64,000 nt of DNA from Scilla litardierei (taxonomy: Eukaryota; Streptophyta; Magnoliopsida; Asparagales; Asparagaceae), in the NCBI GenBank assembly GCA_030789695.1, contig CM061141.1, positions 196,613,689 through 196,677,688 of the forward strand, in the 5' to 3' direction. A program made the position numbers and the translations under genes. Within the stretch, counting starts at the first letter, position 1. Each line of letters begins with the position of its first letter. The notes beneath the pieces were generated by a model, which saw nothing but the letters and a program-made list of their open reading frames with translations, did not search any database and was not told the DNA's origin. Of this stretch, positions 10,654 to 24,225 are shown one piece after another.

Positions 10654-13600
10654 AGAATAAAGTCCGTCCTCGGACTTTCTAACTGTAAATATATCTAGTA
10701 GCTCTAGTAACTACCCTAATTATATCACATTATAATTCAAACCAGATATAGTCACTACAAGTGCTTATATATGCACTAGATAGTCAAACATTAATACTAC
10801 AAGCATGTACACAAATGCACTCCATATACTTATACATATCATAGACAGTCAAATTCATACACGTACTTCAATCATTCATATAGTCGCATACATCCTTATA
10901 TAACTATTACTCACTTATCACATAACCAAGGTACACATACTTACACGAAAAAATTCACACTAGCAAATACAATCATAGCACTCACATATAGATAACTACC
11001 TATGAACAACACAACATGGATACACTACTCTCTATATCTCCTAGTGTACATCCAATACCAACATATCAACACAAGTAATCACACCACACCATATTAAATC
11101 ATGTTACTATATCTAAGATATATTCACCACTACTATAATTTCACAATTATATAGTCATTCAAATGCACGCAAATATTTCACCATATATTCACATCAAATA
11201 CGGTCCTATAACTATATTCAAGGCACGCCACACATAACATAGTCACCAATACCTATAACCAAGCACATACTTACCCGTGCATGGTGCACACCCACACACG
11301 CTAACATACCATTCACCCACGCCACGTATACCACTATATACTCAGCACATCTACACGCTTAATTTAGCTAGCACATATACATTCACACAGGTAAGTCCTT
11401 AGTGAATAACTATACCACAAGACCAACACTTATAACTATATAATGGTATAGCCACCCACAATCACGTGCGTAACACAACCAGATACAACTAATCTTATAA
11501 CTATATATACATCATCCATTGCCATATTCACAGTAATATACGTAACCCACAGACATATGTAACAATATACTTAGATTATACCCACTCAAGCTTGAGTGAG
11601 ACTCAAAACTCACATCAGAATACTCTATATACATAACCCGGTGTCTATACACATACCAATATCACTCCAATATGTATACACCTACCAACATAACCACATA
11701 CATTCTATAGTATCAATCACTATATTTAGTCAAGTAAACACCACATAATGCAATCACTTTTCACCCTATAATAATATTACAAATATCAGCACACATATAA
11801 TTATAATACACTCTTTAATACATGCATTCATCGTATAGTAACATACATCTAATATATACACATAGCAATTTACCTATAATTAGTATACTAACACATATAC
11901 TTATCCATACATAGTTAAGACATACAATAATCGTGTCTACCTCATGGTATACACGCACACGCACAACATCCCGTAAAGGTAAGCAATACCAGACAAAATT
12001 ATAGTCCTATTACCATGCGTATATCACACATATTCATATAGTACTCACATATCTACTCAAGGCTAAGCACATTCATATTCACGTACGAGCACACGCTCAC
12101 ACATGCTAACATATAGATCATATGTAGGCATGCAAATTTAACTATAAGTACCCTATTATCATTACACTTAACATGCACATGACTTACTAGTATATTATTT
12201 CAAGCATTTACAAGTATCTTCAAATTACATACACTACTAGTATATACTCCAATACAAATTCCAATATATATACAGACATTCCTATAGTGGTATAGCTATC
12301 CACACACATATAACTAATATCATCCATACAACTTCACAAATATAACATGAATAACACTGAGTATACATACATAACACAAGATACAATCATTAATATTCTG
12401 AGGGTAGCACACTCATACAGGTCCACACACTCTACCTATATACATGCACCACGACGACATCACAAAAACCAAGGTGCCCACTACTAAACTAGATTTGACA
12501 CATGAAACGACAAGCACTAATGTCTAAAAATAGCGGAAACCGAAACCAAAATGTAACAAGGAAAAGATCAGAAAGTACGAGTTCAGATAGGGCGAGGATA
12601 AGGAGACAGCTTGGTTAGGTGAATCAGGGATATACTTGGGAATGTTTAGGTAGAGGAAAGGAAGATGTAATAATACCCTTATAGGATAAAGAAAAACAGT
12701 GTGTAAATGACATAAGTTAAGATACGAAAAGTATAAAAACTGTCATACTTCAAAAGTTGGAGTTCCCTTTTGCATAGAAAAATATTTGGAGGTCGATAAA
12801 ATGAGTTGTTCGAAACAAGTTTGAGTCGCATATACATAATAAGAGAAAAGCGATTTATTGGCTTATTGAGAAATCATTATAAGAAAGAAGTAAAACATTT
12901 ACACGAACATTAAAGACATAGGTTAGAAAATATTATACGACAGTAATTTGATAATTTCGGCAAAAGTTTCGAAATTCAAAGAATGAAATTAGGTCACCTG
13001 AAGTGTAGGAATTTAAGCTCATGCTAAATGTTTTCAAAGTCTTTAAACTGGGGAGAAATTTAAAATAAATAATATTGAAAATACTTTTAGAGAACCCAGG
13101 ATTTGCCAAAAGAAACGGATTTATACAAAGATTTATGAAGTACGAGTACGACGAACCTAGAACTGATATATAAAAAATAATTGAAGTTTTATTTAGCTTG
13201 GAAAAATATTCTAAAAGTATGTATGGTAAGCGGTTAAAATAAATTTCGTAGTTTAGAAAAAATGGTATATCGAATTATCAAAATAGTAATAAAGTTTTAA
13301 AACCGAAATGCGAAAAATATAGGTTATAAAATAGTTACGAGATAGTAATTAAAATTTACAACCAATAGACTTCAAAAATCTACGAAAGAATATTAATTCA
13401 ATCGAAAAGTGAGGAATTTAAATATATAAGAAGAGGGTTTTAAAAAACAAAAATTAAACTGAGCGAAAACTTTTAATAAGGAAAATCAAAAATAACTTTG
13501 AAAGAATCAAGATTTGCAACGGAGAAGATTCGAAAGATTAACGATAATCGTTAGGAAGCGATCACGTGTATCGAGAGCAAAGAATATGATCACATGATGA

Positions 13601-14093
13601 ATACGCCTAGGATACGATTCATGAAAAGCTACGATGGGATTCTACGGTCGATAACACAGAAGTGTATTGATCAGGAAAATGATAGAATCAGGTGTTCTAA
13701 TTATCGGGTTGACTAACGGTCAAGAGAAACTTAACACTAAGACTCGCTAATAGACTAGACTGTAATAGAGGTCTCGGGGTGGGGTCCTAAGAGTAACAAG
13801 ATTACGTTCTGCTGGGCCCGAAATTGGTGGACTCAACGAACGGCTAAAACAAAAGCTCTAGAAGTCTAATATGGTCAGGGCTGGGTGAGATACTGCTAAG
13901 GCAACCTAAGAAGAGTACAGCTTAATCTTGACAAAGGCATCTGACTATCAAACCTGGACATCTGTCTACGTCTTCCTACCATCTAAACAGGGTAAACCTT
14001 CAGGTTAAACTCAATTTATGACTTAAATGTCTCGAATAATTTAATGGATGTTGTTATCATTATTGTTGTTCCAATATTTCGCAGATGCAAAGA
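10654..14093 (-). other. Non-coding interior of G
   Basis: About 3.4 kb with no credible ORF. It is collinear with the interior of A: the same opening next to the polypurine tract, then a G-poor, A/C/T-rich plus strand (about 10690-12470), then mixed sequence. A gene-free stretch of retroelement interior. Confidence 0.85.
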
Positions 14094-14120
14094 GGACCTG
14101 CATGGGCCACCAACAAAACC
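14094..14120 (-). promoter_or_regulatory. Primer-binding-site zone of G
   Basis: The same block as in A: on the minus strand GGTTTTGTTGGTGG then CCCATGCAGGTCC right after the LTR end. It is not an initiator-Met site. Confidence 0.6.
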
Positions 14121-15823
14121 TGTCACGCCCCACTTCCCAGGTATGGAAGGTGAAACGTGAGGAGGTCCGCTCAGACGTGGAGCTGTGAAGCTACAGTCTA
14201 ATAAGCATCTGTAAAAAACAAATAGTAGGTCCTTGCATTGCGAGGAAACAACAAAAATAATAATAAGGCAAACATAAAAGAAACATCCACTAACAATATC
14301 CAGAAATTATTCCAACATCACAGAAAGTCACAAAAGTACAAGTCTGAATAAAAAGGCCTAAAGCATGGCCGAAACAACAACTAAGAGAGTTAGGTACTAC
14401 GCACCGAACCTAACTGCAACTACTAAAAAGGTAACAACAACTAAAAGAGAATCACCAGCTGGGACTAAGGGTAGGACCGGAATCCTCGAACTGAAATTCG
14501 GCAACCGGTCGTCCTCTGCAACTAAATCAGGCTCAAAACCTGACATGTGGAACCCAAAGAGAAAAGGGCACATGTCAGCAAAAGTCTCCCAAAAGAAAAC
14601 GGAGGACTTTTGTGCAAGGATACAAATAATAGAAAGGCGACTAGCAGTTCTAATATAATGAAATGACATGACATTAAAGAATGCAACAATTTATAATGAC
14701 CTGATGAACATGCATGCACGTTGTAGCAGAAGCTATGTAAAACATTATTTCACGAGTCACGAACATTATCATTTCACATTGTGCACATGGTTTACGCCTT
14801 TTGGCTAAAGTGGCTGTACGGGCACCTTCCATGCTCAAGTGATCGCTTAACCCTACCCCTCCACGTGTATCGAGCGTTGGTCTCCCAACAATACTTGCTC
14901 GCTTCTGGATCACGAGCCAGGAAGTGTTTTTCAATATGGCATATGGTTGTGTCCGCAAAAGTAGGTGCCTAGCCTCAATAGTAACAATAGTTGTAGAGTG
15001 TGCTACGCAATTACGATGAAACGTTTGATGCATGACATGACATGGCAATGAGCAGTTAAAGTGCGTACCGTTAATTAAAATTAAACATGACATGGCAGCA
15101 TGAATGAAAGAATGTAAAAAGTGTCGGATCTAGCTTTGCTGTCAAGCTTGATCAAGTAAGGTGTCGGATCTAGTTTCGATGTCAAACTAGATCAAATATG
15201 GTCGTCTAGGCGACTATCATTTCACCGCCTAGTCTCCTTTACGCAATTTTACAAAATGGCCTAGAACATGGCCTAAACAATTACTGGCAAGTATCACTTG
15301 CCTGAAATACATGCTGGAATCACAAATCTCAAAGTCCAATCACAGATTCACAAAGTCCAGAGCTCCCATGCTCAGTCCAATAATCAGCCTACAGTCACGT
15401 ATTATTAAGTTGGATTAGTGAGTTACAAAGCAGTAAAAATATGTTTTTTTAATCTTGAATTAACATGCGATGGTTGGGGTTCCTATGGTTAGAAATATAC
15501 CCTCACACGACGCGAGAGCTACTCTGACGTCTGGAAGCGACGTCAGGGGTTGAATTAAAAGCGGGCAAGCGAGCGACCTACGGTCAACGGTGATCCAATG
15601 ATCACGGCAACGAGCTATGGCCAACGAATGGTGATGGCGACACCTAACGGCAAGTTGGTGCCAAATCAGCGAGCGAGAGGCCCAACTAGCGATCGGGAAT
15701 CCAAAACAGCGACTGTGAAGCCGTGGGGGCTGTTTTGACGTCACGACGTCGCGAGGAGAGCGTCTAGCCCTTGGACAGCGAGGGGAGACGACGGGGATGC
15801 GACTAAACGTCGCACAAAGGAGA

Positions 15824-15828
15824 GGGGC
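15824..15828. repeat. Target-site duplication, left copy (GGGGC)
   Basis: GGGGC precedes the solo LTR and is repeated at 18627-18631 after it. Confidence 0.9.
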
Positions 15829-18626
15829 TGTCACGCCCCGCTTCCCAAAAATATGGAGGCGAAGCGTGAGAGGGTCCGCTTAGACTTGAAGCTACAAAGC
15901 TGCAAGTCCGATAAGCGTCAATCAAATTTAAAACTGCAGGTCCTTGCAACGCGAGCGAAACAAGATAATAATAATGAAATGAGACAAAAGAATAATCTCA
16001 GAATATCCATAAATATAATTCCAACATTGCAGAAAAGCCACCAGGCTAAAAGAAAAAGAGACTAAAGGCCCAAACATGGCCAACAAAAGTACAAAGTACA
16101 AAACAACGGTGCTACGCACCAACAACTACCAAAAGGCCTAAAGCAAAATAAAGCTCAACAAAGACTCAAAGAATGGTCACCGGTGTCCACTAAAATCCTC
16201 CTGTGCAATCATGGACTCAGACTCAGCGTCAGCAAAACATCACGTACTCAGCAACGGTCTCTGGCTCAGGGTCTAACATGTAACACCCAAAAGAGCAACG
16301 GGCACATGTCAGCAAGTCTGGAAGACTTGTGCAAGTGAAACTGAAAGTACAAGTAAGAGCAACCTAGCAGTTCTAGCATGATGCAATGACATGGCAGTTA
16401 AAGTATGAGTGCAGCAGGTAAAGTAAAGTAAAGTAAAGTACGAGCATGGCATGGCATTCACAAGACAAGTACAAGACAAGAAAAGTAAGCACCTCGTGCA
16501 CAGAGATTCCGTCTTTTGGCTAGAGGGCTGATCATGCCACTCCTAAGCTCAAGTGAACGTTTATCCCTACCCCTCCACGTGTGTCGAGCCAGGGCCTTAC
16601 CCCTGAACGGGAATGCTCGCTTCTGGAACACGAGCCAGGAAGTGTTTTGCCTTGCTGGTCTAGGGGTGCACCTAGCCAGTCAAGGGAGTACAAGTACAAG
16701 TATTGTAGCGTGTGCTACCAATGCGACATTCAATGCATGGATGACATGACATGACAAGTAGTAAGGCGTACAGGTAAGGAAAGTAAACGTGACAGTTTAG
16801 TATGCATGAACAACAAGTTTAAAGGTTGGATCTAGCTTCGTTGTCAAGCTAGATCAATTAGGTGACGGATCTAGTTTCGTTGTCAAACTAGATCAAGTAG
16901 GCGTCTAGCCAGCTATCATTTCACTGACTAGTCTCTTTTACGCTAAAAACAAGGAAGTGGCCTAAAAACATGGCCCTACACAAGAGTTGGCAAGTTTCAC
17001 TTGCCTGCAAGTGACGTCTGAGCACACCGTCCAATGAGTCCAAAAATTCACAATTATCCTACGTGCACAAGTCCACCGGCCTAAAGTCCATATTATTAAT
17101 CTTCATTAGTGAATTTAAAACATTTAAAATACTTTAAAAAATACCGATTTTAGTCTTGATTAGCATGCATTGGGTTGGGGGTCCTAAGGGTGCAAAACGT
17201 TACCGCAACACGACGCGAAAGCTACACCGGCGTCGGGTAGCGACGCCGGGGGTTGGAATAATAGAACGCGCTCCAAGTCCTGATTCCAATATAGTTTCCT
17301 CGCTGGAAAGTTCAGAGCATCAACCCGGGCGACGATTCCAGATTCCAAAGCTCGCACGTGCGACGACGTCGTACGCGGCAAGTCGTCGAAGAGAACACAC
17401 CTAGGTGGGGCCCACAGCAGTCCTAGGGGCCTTTGGGGGACCCACAATAACTCTGGAGAACTTGGGGGGCCCACGGAGGCAAGTGGTGCGACGGATGCGG
17501 GGTAGCGACGCTTGCTCTCGGTCGTACACAGCCAAATGCGGGGGCTGCCATCGGTCGCTGCGGGGGAACGGGCTTGGTGCAGCGCTTGGGTCGGTCGTAG
17601 CCTTGGTTCTCTCGGTCGCTGCGGGGAGGGCCATCGGTCAGACACTGGGGAACAGAAGTTGCAATGTCGCAACGTTGCAACGATGCGGAGAGCGGTCGGT
17701 GCGGGCGAACGGCTCGGTCAAATGCGGAGCGGAGCGGGCGAACGGTGCCGGGGTCGGTGCGGTGCGGAGATGCGGGGATGTCGAGCGGGTCTCTCGGTCT
17801 GACCGAGAGATCCTATCGGTCGAAGCGGGGAACGGAGCGGCTGCAGCAGCGGGGTGCAGGCAGGGCTTGGTGCGGGCGGAAGCATCGGTCGGAGCGGGGA
17901 AAACGGCCTCGTTTCTTCGGTCGTGCGGTGGCTGAACGTCGCAACGTTGCGACGAATCGTCGCAACGTCCAATTTGGGTTTTGGAAGAGGCTAGGGTTAA
18001 TTTCTTGAGAAAATAGGTCTTCCTAGAGGTTGCTTATATAGTGTAGATGGGTTGACTTGGTCTAGGGCTAATCCTAATGTGATTAGGAGTTTAAAAATAT
18101 TTAAAATTTAAATCTAAACTTCTCCAACTCACCCAAGGATTTGACTTGGTCCAAATGAGCTGGAAATTGGCTCAAAAATTCTTTAAAACGTTTAAAACTC
18201 AAATAAATTTTATTTGGCCGAAAATAATTTATAAATTAATTATTAAAAATAATATAAAACTTGTTAAAAATGTAAAAGTGGTCAAATGAACTCCAAAAAT
18301 TATAAAATAAATATCGTGGTGATCGTGGCGACAAATGTGAGCTAACTAAGAAGACAGATCTTGATTTCGACGTCGGACGACGAGACTAAAAATAGAAACG
18401 TCTCCCGTCAAGAGTGAGAATCGTCACATCTCATCGAGTAAGTTTAAATTGTGGACATACGACTCGAGAAGTGTCGTTCCAAGATAGTGCCACTATTTAA
18501 TACTCTCAGAGACGTTCGCAACGGCATATCACACAAAAGTGTTCGCAACGAACAAAGTCTAGAACAAACACGTGCACGGCCAAAAGCACGTGCACGAAAA
18601 ACGTACAACGAAAAGTGGTCGTTACA
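15829..18626 (-). mobile_element. Solo LTR of the A/F LARD family (2798 bp)
   Basis: Starts TGTCACGCCCC and ends GTGGTCGTTACA on the plus strand, highly similar along its whole length to the LTRs of A and F. It is flanked by a perfect 5-bp duplication and has no interior, so the element has been reduced by recombination between its two LTRs. It contains the hairpin module (16824-17010), a palindrome array (17510-17935) and a TATA box (18032-18041, minus strand). Confidence 0.93.
17510..17935 (-). repeat. GC-rich palindrome array in the solo LTR
   Basis: Repeated CTCGGTC/GACCGAG half-sites and GTCGCAACGTTGC-type palindromes, as in A. Overlapping ORFs on both strands here are a by-product of high GC. 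Confidence 0.75.
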
Positions 18627-18631
18627 GGGGC
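18627..18631. repeat. Target-site duplication, right copy (GGGGC)
   Basis: Identical to 15824-15828. Confidence 0.9.
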
Positions 18632-19834
18632 TGATGGGCGCCGGAGGGTGGCGCCCAGACGGCCGGCGATAGCTTGTTTGGAGATGGGTTTGTGGCAGTT
18701 TCGAGGGTGGAGGAGAGGTGCACGACCTTGGGCGCTTGGGGGTCGTTTGACAGTTTGAAGGGGATGGTGATGTGTTTGGGGCTAGGATGGCCGGCGGTAG
18801 GATCTAACAAGGGGAGAGGGAGGTGCACTGCCATGGGGCTGCAGGAGGTGGCCGACCAGGTGGGGGGAAAAGCAGGCCATGAGCAAGGGTAGGGGTGTGC
18901 GGTAATGACAGTTGGAGGGAAAGGAGAAGTGTGGCAGTTTGAGGATGGGATGTGGATATCAGATCCATGGGGAGAGGAACGCCACTCGTGGGGGTCTTGC
19001 TGGGCAACGCAGGGTGCACCGGTGGCGGCCCTGGCCATGGTGGCCGGCGATCTAAGAGGAGTAGCGGCCATGGGGGCTCGACGGTGTTTTGGAGAGGATG
19101 GGGTGGCCTAGGTGGCGCTGGGGATGGCCGGAAAATAGGTGTTCACCGGAGCAAGGAGTCGGGAGGGCGGAGCTAAAGCCGCAGGTCGGATGGGGAGGCC
19201 ATGGGTGATGGTGGCTGCTATGTGCTAGGGCTGGGTTGCGTGGATGTTTAGAGATGGGAGGGTTTTGCTATATAGATTTGAGAAGGGGTATAGTTAAGGG
19301 AAAGTGGGAGAGAGAATGTGAGAGGGAGGTGGTGCAATTTGTTTAATAGGGGGTGGTGGATAGCTAGGGAAGAAGACATGTGAAACGTGGGATACCCTAT
19401 TGTTTAAGTTGATTTTTAATTAGGGGTTTGAAATTAAGGTTAGCTAGGTTAAACATAAGTTGAAAGTGATTAGAGTAATTGGCCAACTAAGCGGTGTCCG
19501 AAAAATATAATAAAAATATAGGGAAGACCGTATCGACGAGAGAATCGAGGCTACGATGATCGGCCACTCGCTAGGGAAGAGAAAAATTGAACTAAAAATT
19601 GAAAGGTCTAACGACGAAGGTGGAAGCTACGCCACATCTTCAAACAAAGTTATTTTGTGGGAGAACGACCCGTCAAATGACATTCTAAAATAATTCCACA
19701 AATTAATACTCTTCAAGAGGGTCACAACGGCATATCACATCATAGGGTTCGGATACAAGAAGAGATCAAATTAATTACGCGTATGAACAAAAGTACGCAC
19801 ACGAAAAACGTACGATCGAAAAGCAACCGTGACA

Positions 19835-20964
19835 ATGAGTTATCCAGGGATTCGGTAGGATCGACTGAAATACTCCCCTAAATCCCTAATTCAACCTAGG
19901 GATCCGGATCTATGTCTCCCCCCTAGGATCTTAGGGCTAACCCATCAACCCTAGAAAGATCTACACACTCATGACAATAATAGCGAAACAAATATCATTT
20001 TTATAGAAATTGGTAGAATAAAGATCAAAAACTTACAACGATAGATGCAGAAAATAGACGAGAAATAGATCCAACAAAAATCCAGATTCCAATACGCAAT
20101 CGCAACAGAGAACCAAAATTAACAATCCAAAAGTTTCGATCCAAAACGTATTCAGAAATTTAATCTAAAGACTTACAATCATTCCCCTAAGCTGCGCTCT
20201 CAAAAAGTATTCAAAACTCTCAAATGAATCGCCTCCCGAATCGACGTCCAGCTCCTAGCCTTCACTCCTCAGATCGTACGACAATCGCTCAAAAAATATT
20301 TCCAAAAATGTCCTCAGCATCGCCGACCGAGTAGGCTGCTTGGTCGAGCAATGCGTTGCTCGGTCAGTTGCTCGGACCGAGCAGCTGTGCTGCTCGACCG
20401 AGCTTGACAGGGAGTTGAAAATCTCCAAAATCCTCACTTTGCCTACACGGGCCGAGTCAGCTCAGCTCGGTCTGGCTGACTCGGTCGCTGAATAGTTTCT
20501 CGGGCCGTGCACTGGATTGATTCAACTTTTGGGACGAAGGGCTGCTCGACCGAGCAGATGCACTACTCGGTCCGAGCGATCCCCGTATCTGCTTCCTCTT
20601 CTCATTTGTATCTGCTCGGTCTGAGCATCTGTACTGCTCAACCGAGCAGCCTGTGAAATCTTCTCCTGAGGCTGCTGAGCTGATCTCTCCTCCTGCTCTC
20701 TCTCCTCCACTCCTCCCGAGGATCCCAAAACATGGCAAACTCCTGTGGGGCTTCACCAATGAGCTCACGAGCGTGTCGGATGTGTCCATACCCAGGTGGG
20801 GTCCTAAATCGCTCCAAAATCCTTGAAAACTCATAAAACACTACAAAACTCGAATATAACGTCAGAACCGCGATATCGTAGTAAAATATGGGATTTGGAT
20901 GCGAAAATGGCATGGAATGCAATGAAATGATGATATGAAAATGGTAGAAAATATGGACACATCA
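19835..20964 (-). repeat. 3' LTR fragment of C
   Basis: Ends ACACATCA at 20964, followed by a polypurine tract, as in B (LTR end 40932). The left end is lost to the insertion of G. The assignment rests on position and on similarity to B's layout, since the second LTR of C is outside the window. Confidence 0.7.
20325..20655. repeat. Palindrome array in the LTR of C
   Basis: About ten half-sites of GCTCGGTC/GACCGAGC, many as near-perfect palindromes such as GCTCGACCGAGC and GCTCGGACCGAGC, spaced by 10-40 bp. Confidence 0.85.
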
Positions 20965-20981
20965 AAATCCCCCAAGCTTAC
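20965..20981 (-). promoter_or_regulatory. Polypurine tract of C
   Basis: Minus strand AAGCTTGGGGGATTT next to the LTR start. AAGCTTGGGGGA is typical of Athila/Tat elements, and B has the same at 40933-40948. Similar runs recur inside C (near 21511 and 22611). Confidence 0.8.
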
Positions 20982-22831
20982 ATCTTACTCGTCCTCGAGG
21001 AAGACGAATACTAGGTACGTCGGGAGGAAAACAAAAGAAAATAAAAAATAAAAAAAGGATGAGGGGAGAATGGAAGTGAATGAAGGGTGCTAAGGATGCT
21101 CGGTCAGATCTCAAGCCTAAGTTGTACATCACGATGCTCTGAATAATAACAATACATGCTAATGGCAATTTCTAGTTTTACAGATCATACGTCTAGCATG
21201 TAGTACATGCAAAAGATAGGGATCTACTGAAATAATGCCATCAATTCATATCAATCTCATGCAATCCATATAGTCTAGTATAGAAAAGTTGACTATGCAC
21301 TTTTCAATCACAGATACACAAGGAGCATATATAAATCACACAACATGCAATAGTGAATAGAAAAAATCATGTCATCCAGGTATTCATTTCAATTCATGAA
21401 AAATCTTCAAAAACTAAAGAATTTCGTAAAGTTTAGGTATTATTAAATCTCCTCGTTATGCACCATCTCCACTCTAATGTCATGCTCACTCATGTGATCA
21501 GTTGGTTTACCCCCCCAAGATTTGCCTGAGGCGTCGCATCTATGAATATGATATGAAATTTTTCGTTTTCTTCCTAGTATAAGTGATAGCTTCTAATGAA
21601 AGGATACAAAGCAATTTTTATTCATTATCTTTCTCTCTTTTTTTGTTTTCTTCTTCATATATGAATATATACACTTTTTTCTTTTTTTCTTTTTTTCTTT
21701 CTTTTTTTCATTTAGAAGCTATACTTTTCTTTTTGGGTTTGGAAAGTGAGATGCGGTAAAGATAGCTGTGGGGGTGTAACCAACTGATATGTAGAGAAAT
21801 ATATAGGTATGTGGAGAAGAAAAATAGTATATCTCTCGGTTCACTCATAAGAGGTGCACAACGGTTTGACAAAATAATACCCTAACTAAACTCATAAATA
21901 GCATGGATATTTTCATTCCTTTGAAGAATACTGAAAAGGCATGCAGTAATAAGCACAATAACAGCAGGCATGCGAACAGAAGTGAATGAGATAAAAACAG
22001 ATGCTCCAAGTGTTCTAGTGATACGTGAACCTAGGTGCATTACCCAACATAGTGCATACTAGATACTAATTCATACATTTGATCTTCAATTCATTTCAAG
22101 CTTTAAATTAGATAGATCAGCAAAAGAAATGCACGCATATAGATAGTAAAACTGAAATTTACCCTAATAGCATGTCAACAGATAGCAAGCATCACGAATA
22201 ACTACTAAGGCTACGAGAAATATCATCATGCGGGCCATCCTTAGCATAACAAGAGAAAAAGGCGAAGAAAATAGGAAAATTAAGAAAAAGAGATGCATGC
22301 ATGGTAAAAAGCAGAAAATATAATGCGGAATGAGAAAAAATAAAAATACGTGGAAAAGTGGCGAAAAAGTAAATAAAAACAGAAATAAGGAAGAAAATGT
22401 AAAAAGAAAAATGAAAAAAATAAAGTGATAGCGCTCATCCCCTAAGTTAAACCTAGCAGTGTCCTCACTGCTAAAAAAATGCTAGTAGGCTGGAGATGAT
22501 GCTAAATAGGGTGGGGTGGGTGTGGGAAAATAAAATAAAAAATGTGCAGAAAGAAAGAAAAACATGACATGATGCAATGCTGAATGATATTTGATGCATG
22601 TGTGGGGTCCTCCCCCAAGCTATATAAGTGCAGGGCCCCGAACAGACAGATGTGCTCAATAAAAAGTGAGTGAGGCAGAAATTGGTAAGGACGACATCAA
22701 GAAGAGGCACCACCCTCTGGGGGTGGTGATGGTCCCTCTGCTGTGGACCAGGCAGTATGGGGGGATCTGGCTAGAACTCGTGAGGTGGGTCAGTTCGCCA
22801 GTGACGAACGAGGCTCTGAAGAAAAGGTAGG
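20982..22831 (-). other. AT-rich 3' non-coding interior of C
   Basis: No supported gene. AT-rich with T-rich and A-rich runs (21630-21720, 22310-22430) and extra polypurine-like motifs. Patches match the same region of B (40949-42790), for example the sequence just after the polypurine tract and a stretch with GTGTCCTCA near 22452 and 42509. Confidence 0.75.
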
Positions 22832-23116
22832 TCACGCTCGACCGACTGTTGAGTCATGGCGCCACCATAACCTATAATAGGAGCATGGCAGTGAACTGGT
22901 CGCCTTGGTTAGCGTCACGGAATGTAACCTCGTATTCTGCATCGCCGATGTAAAGAGGTTCAGGGGGAGCGGGGCGGTGGGTGGCACAGGGGAATTGGTG
23001 GATGATTTGCCAACAGTGTTGGTTTGAGTGGGCGAGCGTGTACGACGCGTACATCGAGTAGGCCTAGGGTTTGATGTGCTGGTGTTGATGGGTCTAGCAC
23101 GGCATGGAGGCATTGT
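22832..23116 (-). pseudogene. Remnant of an accessory ORF in C
   Basis: On the minus strand a frame starting MPPCRARPINTSTSNPRP and rich in Thr, Arg and Pro lies where B has an intact 266-codon ORF. Further along, sense appears to continue in another frame (EPLYIGDAEYEVTF), suggesting a frameshift. I cannot name the protein. It may be the extra ORF seen in some Athila-like elements. Low confidence. Confidence 0.35.
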
Positions 23117-23168
23117 GCAAGCGGAAGAAAATAGTGTGGTAGTGTGTAAAGCAAATAGGGGAACGAAT

Positions 23169-23380
23169 TTACCGACTAGAATGAGATGACATTGCGTTTT
23201 GTGTCGTGATTGCCGCTGATCGGGAGTATCCCCCAAGCGGTTTATAGAAGTGTCTTGTGACATTAGCAAGTCGTACTAGAATGAGATGGCGTTGCATTTG
23301 GTGTCGTGATTGCCGCTGATCCGAAGTATCCCTCAAGCTGTTTATAGAAGTGTCTTCTGACATTGGCAAATCGTACCTGA
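23169..23380. repeat. Imperfect direct repeat in C
   Basis: ACTAGAATGAGATG followed by GCGTT or GTTGC-type sequence through GTGTCGTGATTGCCGCTGAT, GTATCC, and TTTATAGAAGTGTCTT occurs at about 23176-23265 and again at 23275-23365, a tandem duplication of about 100 bp. Confidence 0.75.
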
Positions 23381-23444
23381 AATAGGGATATGAAGAACGT
23401 GAGTATATTTAAACATAAATAAGTGAATTTTAGGCGTGAGGTTG

Positions 23445-24225
23445 CCCGGCCGAGTAGTTATAATGCTCGGTCCGAGATGGAATGCTCGGTGGGGATTTAT
23501 GAACGCGGAGAGAGAGATGGGGGGTGCTCGGTTGGAAATTAGGCGTGAGGTGGGCGGCTGTGTGGAAAGAAGAAGGGGGAGAGAGTTCTGAAGGGGGGAG
23601 AGAGAGAGAGAACGGGTTTGGGGGGTGGCGACGACCATGAGGGGACGGTCGGGGTCGAGCGAAGGGGGTGGCTCGGGGTGATTATGGTACGGTGTTAAAG
23701 GGCAAGGGCGGGTCTGGTTTAAATGAGCAGCTCGAAACCGACCGAAAGAATACGGCCCGATATCAACTAGAGATATGATTGCTCGGTCGAGCAAGTTGCG
23801 AGATGAATGGGGATAAAATTTCAAGAATACTCCCTTTAGCCTTCTCAATCGAGCAGGACGATGCTCGGTCGGGCAGGGGACTGCTCTGGCCGCTGCTATC
23901 GCTTGGACCGTGTAGATAGAACGTCGTTTTTTTCCACATTTCCAAAAGCCCGTCATACTGGACCGAGCAGTAGGTTGCTCGATCGAGTCGCCTACTGCTC
24001 AGGCCAAGCCAATACCACTCGGACCGTGTAGGCAGAGTGATGATTTTTCCATATTTCCAAAAGCCTGTGCAATCCGATCGAGCAGCAGAGTGCTCGATCG
24101 AGTCTATGCCAACTCAGACCGAGCTGTCGATGCTTGCTCGGAACGAGCCGCTGACGATTTTCCTCACATTTCCTGTTTCTGCACTGCTCGACCGAGCAGA
24201 GTGGCTGCTCGGTCGAGTCATCTGT
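23445..24225. repeat. Second palindrome array, interior of C
   Basis: The same half-sites as in the LTR of C (GCTCGGTCGAGCA, GACCGAGCAG, GCTCGATCGAG) in about six clusters. It lies between gag-protease and the accessory ORF region, outside the LTR. B has the equivalent at 44152-44505. Confidence 0.85.

Larger units (their letters stand above)
9493..19834 (-). mobile_element. Element G: older LARD, related to A
   Basis: Minus-strand element: 3' LTR part (9493-10640), polypurine tract, non-coding interior, 5' LTR (14121-15828 plus 18632-19834, about 2.9 kb without the inserted solo LTR). LTR ends are TGTCACG...CGTGACA. The interior is homologous to that of LARD A but more diverged, and the two LTR copies differ from each other by several percent by eye, so G is older. 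It hosts H and the solo LTR and sits in the 3' LTR of C; the five bases after it are ATGAG. Confidence 0.88.
14121..19834 (-). repeat. 5' LTR of G, split by a solo LTR
   Basis: Made of 14121-15828 and 18632-19834 (about 2911 bp together). It includes the hairpin module (about 15123-15310: stem GATCTAG with loop GACATCG, and loop TGAAATGATAG between CTAGGCG-type stems) and a TATA-like CTATATAG near 19268-19276. ORFs in it have no motif. Confidence 0.88.

Noticed and set aside
20325..20655. Regularly spaced palindromes reminiscent of a CRISPR array
   Set aside because: Spacing is irregular, repeats are short and variable, the setting is a plant LTR, and no cas gene is near. They are LTR palindromes.
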